Assembly (NCBI GenBank): GCA_948567375.1
Contig: OX419761.1
Span: 30,258,501-30,322,500, forward strand
Length of the DNA: 64,000 nucleotides
From: Lunularia cruciata
Taxonomy: Eukaryota > Streptophyta > Marchantiopsida > Lunulariales > Lunulariaceae
Direction: 5' to 3'
The position numbers were made by a program, and so were the translations under genes. The notes under the pieces are model-generated. The model searched no databases. It was not told where the DNA came from and saw only the letters and a list, made by a program, of their open reading frames with translations. Within the stretch, counting starts at the first letter, position 1, and the number at the start of each line of letters is the position of its first letter. Shown here piece after piece: positions 58,991 through 64,000 of this stretch.

Positions 58991-60809
58991 TTTATAGTGG
59001 AACGACACTTACACTTTTATCCTTCCCTCTTGATAGTCATAGAATTGTCACGAGGTTGATACAAAGCGTAGAAATGGAAATGGAAGGTATATTGTACCGA
59101 TACGTTTCGTAGTCATTGTTCGGAAGGTAGGACCCGGTAGGTCTACCTTCTTGGCTCGTCACTTGAGTATTAAAGAAGTTCAGAGCTTCAGTGTACGCTA
59201 AGAAACGTCAAACTTGATGTCTTCCTGTTTCGCAGGCACTTTCAAAGCTTTCTGGCGTCGATGTCAACGAACCTTCTGGTCCGTATCTCGTGACAGGCCG
59301 GTGAATCTTTACATGACTATAATCTCCTGGGGGCACGCCCCGGCAAGCGCTACCTAACAAAATCAATTATCAGACATATCCATTGCAAGGTGATAGATTG
59401 CTTCAGGTGATGTTAACGATCTTATTTAGTGTCTTTGATTACTGCTTTGCTTTAGCTTAAGGAGCTCTGGAGGCTACAGTTTTGACATAGTCAAGCGTGT
59501 TCGTAAACTGCACACGACACATTCGATGTTTCTTGATCAAATGTCCTGTGCCAGATTAGGACAATTGATTCAGCCGTAAGTCCACGGTTTCAGGTAGTGA
59601 ACAACCTCCGGCTCGAGTGGTTTCTGCAATTCAAGTTTACAATTCGAGTCGGTTGCTGATCTGCCACAAGGTGATGACGCATTCTTTGAGATTTAACGAC
59701 TTGCATTCAAGTCCCACTGTGTCTACGTGTGAACATTGACATAGCGGCACGAACTAGAAAAAAGTCAAGACTTCTTCTATGAGATGAATGGTCTAAACAG
59801 TAGACGTCACAGATGAAACAGGAGATGACATCGGACTGCCGAGATAGATAATGCACTCTATCTCCTCAGTTCTACTTCTCCCCTTATTTAAATACGGGCC
59901 TCCACGCTATACGAGCTATAGTTGATACGGGATCAGGAAAAGAGCCGATTGCCTGCCTAGCGTGGGATGGGAGTTGGATTAGTCGAACAGAGATTTGCGT
60001 AGAGAGAACCCGTTCACTTATATTTTGTGAAGAAGCATGGCAACCTAACAAAAGAGAACTTACATTCTGGAGACAATGCTTGTTCAGAGACTGCAAGAAA
60101 GCAATCAATTTTCATGTTCCACAAATCCGAGCACCTTGGCGCACACCCAGTCGAAATCGACAGCCACTCCTTATGAAATCTCCCGTAGCCTGCGCTTGCA
60201 TGCTCTACATGCTCTACATGCTGGGAACTTAAATTCTGGTGTTGAGGAAAAGGGTAAACACTGGTAAAGGAGGAGAACTAGAACTAAACTCAGCTTGCAG
60301 CGCCTAGGAAAGGAAGAACATAGGTCAGGGATAGCTTACTGGATACGTGAAGTTGAGTTTTGGGTTAATGACCCGCCGCATCACTGAGTATTGATCACCA
60401 GGCAAATCTGACCTCAAGAGTGAAATGACAGCTACTCAGTCTAGTTTACAGAGAGAACCTTACAGCAGATGAGCTGGGGTTGACCTTGTATCTCACCAGT
60501 GTATCATGAAGGGATGGCGGAAATTAGTGGCTAATTATTCCTCATAGTTCAAAACACGTGAATCTCGACTATAGAGGGCTAGTAACAACTTAATATAAGT
60601 TTAAATTCAGTTTAGAACATGATCTCGAAGAAGGTATAAGATACTCGTTACTCCGCCACAATGTATAACTCATCCGGAGCTGTGTGGCATGACAATAGAT
60701 TGTCTGCTCTCGCCAGAAGAATAGAAAAAAGAAAACAGAGTTTAGCCAAGTAGCCCATTCTGGTCAATTAGAATTCGTTCTTCGTGCAAGTCCTGAAAAG
60801 TCGTCAGAA
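58991..60809. other. Intergenic region upstream of the germin-like gene
   Basis: No convincing gene. Small features only: an 8-bp inverted repeat GAAGGTAG ... CTACCTTC near 59122-59150, and a tRNA A-box-like GGCTCGAGTGGTTT at 59610. Short open frames at 59884-60108 (minus) and 60076-60267 (plus) are not recognised. The proximal promoter of the germin-like gene should lie in the right part, but no clear TATA box was assigned. Confidence 0.35.
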
Positions 60810-61550
60810 ATGGAGTTTCTTGAGTTCAATGGCTTGTTTCCATCTATGAAACTCTTCAAGTTCACGATTCTGGTGACAGTGACGCTTTGGATGATTGGAG
60901 CATTTGTTCGAGCAGCTGATTCAGATCCATTGCAAGATTTTTGTATCGCAGATTTCGCACAAGAAACTGGAGTCTTCATCAATGGGTATCCCTGCAGGAA
61001 TCCAAAGAACGCAACGGCAGAGGATTTCATCTTCAGGGGACTGTCAAAGGCAGGAGTAATAACACCGGGCAATCCCTTCGGTGCAAAAGCCACTGGTGGT
61101 GTCGTCCGCAACTGGCCGGCACTCAATACCATGGGTGTGTCTATCGCTCGCACTGATATCAATCCTGGGGGAGTCATAGCACCACACGTTCACAATCTGG
61201 CGACTGAACTCAACTTTGTCATGGAAGGAGAGCTATACATCGCATTCGTCGCAAACAGTGACAATCCTGACGCCCCTAACAAGCTCTTTGCGAAAATAGT
61301 GAAGGAACGAGAGGCATATCTTATACCCAGGGGTTTAGTGCATTTTCTAATGAACAAAGGAAAGAAGCCGGCTGTGCTCGTGAATTTCTTCAACTCCCAG
61401 AATCCGGGACTTTCTTTGCTTCCACTTACTCTCTTTGGAGCGCAACCGTCTGTGGATACTGCTCTAATGGCCAAATCTTTCGCGATGAATACGACATCAG
61501 TTGAAGCTTTGACGGGTTTCTTCTCGAAATTCTCAAATGCTTTCGCCTAG
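60810..61550 (+). CDS. Germin-like protein (secreted cupin), single exon
   Basis: 246 codons from the first ATG. The ATG at codon 13 (60846), giving MKLFKFTILVTVTLWMIG, makes the better signal peptide and gives 234 residues, close to the family norm. Predicted cleavage is near FVRA/ADSDPLQDF. The N-terminal Cys pair (DFCIADF, GYPCRNP) is present. Cupin box 1 is GGVIAPHVHNLATELNFV with both His and the Glu. Box 2 is PRGLVHFLMN with the third His. The four manganese ligands are therefore intact. N-glycosylation sites NAT and NTT are seen. The KGD/RGD-like motif usual before box 2 is replaced by KEREA. Germin-like proteins are apoplastic, sometimes with oxalate oxidase or superoxide dismutase activity; which applies here is not known. 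The frame is intact and the signal peptide makes it a likely functional host gene. Confidence 0.93.
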   Translation: MEFLEFNGLFPSMKLFKFTILVTVTLWMIGAFVRAADSDPLQDFCIADFAQETGVFINGYPCRNPKNATAEDFIFRGLSKAGVITPGNPFGAKATGGVVRNWPALNTMGVSIARTDINPGGVIAPHVHNLATELNFVMEGELYIAFVANSDNPDAPNKLFAKIVKEREAYLIPRGLVHFLMNKGKKPAVLVNFFNSQNPGLSLLPLTLFGAQPSVDTALMAKSFAMNTTSVEALTGFFSKFSNAFA

Positions 61551-62166
61551 GATACATAATATTTTCGGCATGTGCCACCAAAATATAAATCTTGCAGGAT
61601 ACTGTGTAGCAGCACACGCATCAGGATTTATCGGGTTAACGGTTTCAGAACAGCTGACAATGTAGATTACATGTATGTATAGTGATGTTAATTTATGTAT
61701 TATAAAATCCTATATTATTATACACAATGGATCTTGCCAAGACTAGCTTGGACCCCATGACTAATTTTTGTACATAGAATGACGAGAGACAACCTTTAGT
61801 TCCCGTTAGCGTTCCGGCCTGCTCCACATTCTTCAGTTCACGGCACTTGGAGATATTGATGAAGGTCTGCGGTTGCATTGTCATCGATACCAAAAGTTCC
61901 TAGAGCATTCCAAGACACATGCAGACTCAAAACTCCTAGACACGGCAGACCATACTCTTCTTGTTTCAAATTATGACCAAATTACTACGGTAACACACTG
62001 GCAGGTTGACAAATCATATCTTCTTGACTAAAGAAGTCGGTGATAAGTCCGACTTCAGCTTGAGATAAAATACCTCGCGGAACTTTTGTTCTGTAGCTAC
62101 TTGATATCGTATGACAAGTCACACTAAACCCGTTGCAACTCAACAGTTTAGTGCTGTTACAATAGG
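61551..62166. other. 3' flank of the germin-like gene
   Basis: Presumed 3' UTR and intergenic DNA. AATATAAAT near 61580 may serve as a polyadenylation signal. No gene is recognised. Confidence 0.35.
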
Positions 62167-62643
62167 ATGCTTTGGAAACGATGGGGTCTTCCCATCCTTC
62201 GTTTTTCCTACGCGGTCGCCTTTTTCGCTTTGGAAACGAGAGTCTTACAATCTATTACAATCTACTGTAATAACGGCATCGTGGCTGTAAATCATGTGAT
62301 CAAGGTTCTTAAAAACGCTTTGAGAATGGACGTGCTAAGAAAGTTTAGGTCAAGAACAATTAGTGTAATGCTCCACGGCTCCAACATTCGATCCTCGTGT
62401 CCCAAACTATCGGTACAGGAAAATAAGCACGCGTTCCCACACATGGTTTTTCTTACCACAATATATGGATATTTGCTGATTTATCCGACTTGCAAAAATA
62501 GATCAGATCCAGTTTGGGTACAGAGAAGGACCCGTTCTGCTAGATGTACTAGAATTCATGGTCGCATGGAAACTTTGTATGTATCATCAAAGAATGGAAG
62601 AAATCATTTCATATACCAGACGGAGGGAGTAGTTCCTTACTGA
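62167..62643 (+). CDS. 158-codon ORF, unrecognised, possibly spurious
   Basis: Open from ATG 62167 to TGA 62643. Its composition (Arg/Ser-rich C-terminal half, RRTRSARCTRIHGR) and lack of any domain suggest chance or a transposon-derived frame. Its last codons overlap an ACGGAGGGAGTA terminus typical of Stowaway-type elements. Confidence 0.2.
   Translation: MLWKRWGLPILRFSYAVAFFALETRVLQSITIYCNNGIVAVNHVIKVLKNALRMDVLRKFRSRTISVMLHGSNIRSSCPKLSVQENKHAFPHMVFLTTIYGYLLIYPTCKNRSDPVWVQRRTRSARCTRIHGRMETLYVSSKNGRNHFIYQTEGVVPY
62617..62634. repeat. Stowaway/mariner-type terminal repeat end
   Basis: CAGACGGAGGGAGTAG is the right-end form of the TACTCCCTCCGT terminus common to plant Stowaway MITEs and mariner-like transposons. 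A matching left end was not found within the preceding 500 bp, so it is an orphan terminus or a very old element. Confidence 0.45.
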
Positions 62644-62954
62644 GAATCTATCTGCTGAGCTTTGTATTCGTTTGGCATTTATTTAAGAATGACTCGTAAT
62701 TTCATGGATGTTTTCGCTCTGACCTCCACGGTATTTTTTGGATGAATTCACGAGACAAAGAAGTACAAACATTTTATTAGCAAAGCAATATCATATCTAG
62801 AGTTCTCATAGAGTATAGCATCATCTTTACAAGGTGTACATACAATTATTCAGCACAAATGACAGAATTCAAGCGTATATCGATTGATATTTCACCAAAA
62901 GTTGATGAGTTAAAAAAAGATCAACTCAAATCCGATATGCAACTTATGTGGAGA

Positions 62955-62979
62955 TTACACGTATTTTGAATACGTGTAA
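62955..62979. repeat. Perfect 11-bp inverted repeat (hairpin)
   Basis: TTACACGTATT and AATACGTGTAA separated by 3 nt. It includes ACGT cores as in bZIP/G-box-like sites. No adjacent gene is evident. Confidence 0.8.
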
Positions 62980-63170
62980 ATGTGAAAAGGAGCGGTAATA
63001 AGCACTGTGAATTTCGTACAAATTAATCAAAGTGGACATCAATCAAGTTTTATCACATAAAGTCTTGTAAAATAAAATAAAAAACATGACATTGCTTGTT
63101 AGATGTTCATTAAAAGTTTTAAATAAAAAATTTGAAAAAATTGAAGTCCCTAACCCATATCTGGATACAC

Positions 63171-63307
63171 ACCTAGTTTTATTGGTATTGATTATTACTG
63201 AAATTAGGTGCTATTCAACTGGTTATAAATAATTACTGAAATACCTGGTTTTATTGTTACTGATTATTAAATGAATAAGGTGCTATTCAACTGGTTATAG
63301 ATAATTA
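63171..63307. repeat. Short direct repeat, ~65 bp, two copies
   Basis: ACCTAGTTTTATTGG... (63171-63235) and ACCTGGTTTTATTG... (63243-63307). Both contain AGGTGCTATTCAACTGGTTATA, in slightly different AT-rich contexts. Confidence 0.8.
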
Positions 63308-64000
63308 AGTGAGGCTTTGATGATCTTTAGATGAAATTATCTTTAAATAATAAAAGTAACATTTTCAGTATTCGGAATAGTTCAAATTAATGATGAAAGA
63401 GGAGAGTCCGGAATACCATCCTTCCTCTCGGATCACAACGAATAATAAAGAAAAAAAAATATTATGAGAATTTGATAAATAATTGTCAATATTAAAAAAT
63501 TAAAATTATCATCAGATATTAACTTTCATTTAAAAATAATTCAGTTCATATATATTAAGCAAAACCGTATACAAGAAGAATAAAATATTAAAAACATTTG
63601 CTTGAAAATCAAAATACACTTAAGTATACCATGATAACCATTATAATCTAGTCAAAGAATAAAATTTAGTATTCAACCATCTTTCTTTTTAAGACCACAC
63701 TAAGAAACAGATGTCATTTATTGTTGTGCTATCTGGTTCAAGTTCTTACGAGTCAGCAACCTAATCAATAGACTCGAAGATAATCGTACTAATCTTACTA
63801 AGAAGTGCATTTCATTTTAAATATGCATTTTTTTGCAATTCTTATTTGGTATTAAGCCATATTCAGGGACAAACGACAATATGACTTGTTATGCACAGGA
63901 AAATATTAATACTTTATGATATCTCATTGAAAGCATCTTGGTCCTATAATCTTTAATCCACACTTCTTCACAAATATAATTATATAAAAAACTCTACTAT

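Larger units (their letters stand above)
62644..64000. other. AT-rich intergenic DNA
   Basis: No coding potential on either strand. It contains the hairpin and short direct repeat listed separately. The rest has no visible structure. Confidence 0.5.

Noticed and set aside
59610-59716. Possible tRNA-derived SINE: A-box-like GGCTCGAGTGGTTT (59610) and B-box-like ATTCAAGTCCC (59705)
   Set aside because: The distance of about 95 nt is too long for a plain tRNA, no cloverleaf can be drawn, and the intervening AATTCGAGTC is a poor B box. Kept only as a weak hint.

Overview
This is nuclear DNA from a land plant. It has spliced GT-AG genes, a germin-like protein, and Ty3/gypsy and Ty1/copia LTR retrotransposons primed by the plant-type tRNA-Met site TGGTATCAGAGC. 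The style of the germin-like protein and of the giant left-hand gene suggests a non-seed plant (bryophyte, lycophyte or fern), but this is inference and no species is named.

Layout. (1) About 1.3-16.5 kb holds one very large plus-strand gene that I reconstruct as 12 exons with every splice phase consistent, encoding about 4,116 residues. It ends in a DUF4378-type C-terminal domain as in TRM/LONGIFOLIA and CEP350/CAP350-like microtubule-associated proteins. It carries two internal protein-repeat arrays and a coiled-coil part spread over tiny exons. (2) About 16.5-28 kb is decayed: a 77-bp triplicate repeat, a Ty1/copia ruin, a TA microsatellite, a long unrecognised minus-strand pseudogene split by an old LTR, and a tRNA-like element. 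(3) About 27.9-56.2 kb is a nested retrotransposon cluster. An old gag (G) abuts a minus-strand non-chromovirus gypsy element (B). B's LTR is split by a young chromovirus (D), its pol by a 1.9-kb solo LTR (LTR-C), and its gag region by a second chromovirus (E). Further right is an ancient D relative (F), split by a solo LTR of the E family and a reversed D-type LTR. (4) About 56.2-60.8 kb holds LTR-like debris and a minisatellite of about 90 bp. (5) 60.81-61.55 kb is an intact single-exon germin-like protein gene. (6) The right end is AT-rich with small repeats.

The most interesting signals are these. The D LTR carries five clusters of canonical heat-shock elements just upstream of its TATA box. 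D and E both have a small related ORF between the primer-binding site and gag, and in E it is duplicated. A decayed U6 snRNA copy lies on the minus strand near 49.8 kb. A decayed, unidentified minus-strand gene lies at 22-26 kb. The giant gene contains a seven-copy repeat of about 24 residues with a Ser-Pro core.

How the parts relate: only the giant gene and the germin-like gene look like functional host genes. Everything between them is retrotransposon accretion. Target-site duplications give part of the insertion order: B's LTR is older than D, F is older than the solo LTR-A, and the minus-strand pseudogene is older than its LTR. Identities quoted were judged by eye. No alignment or database search was run.
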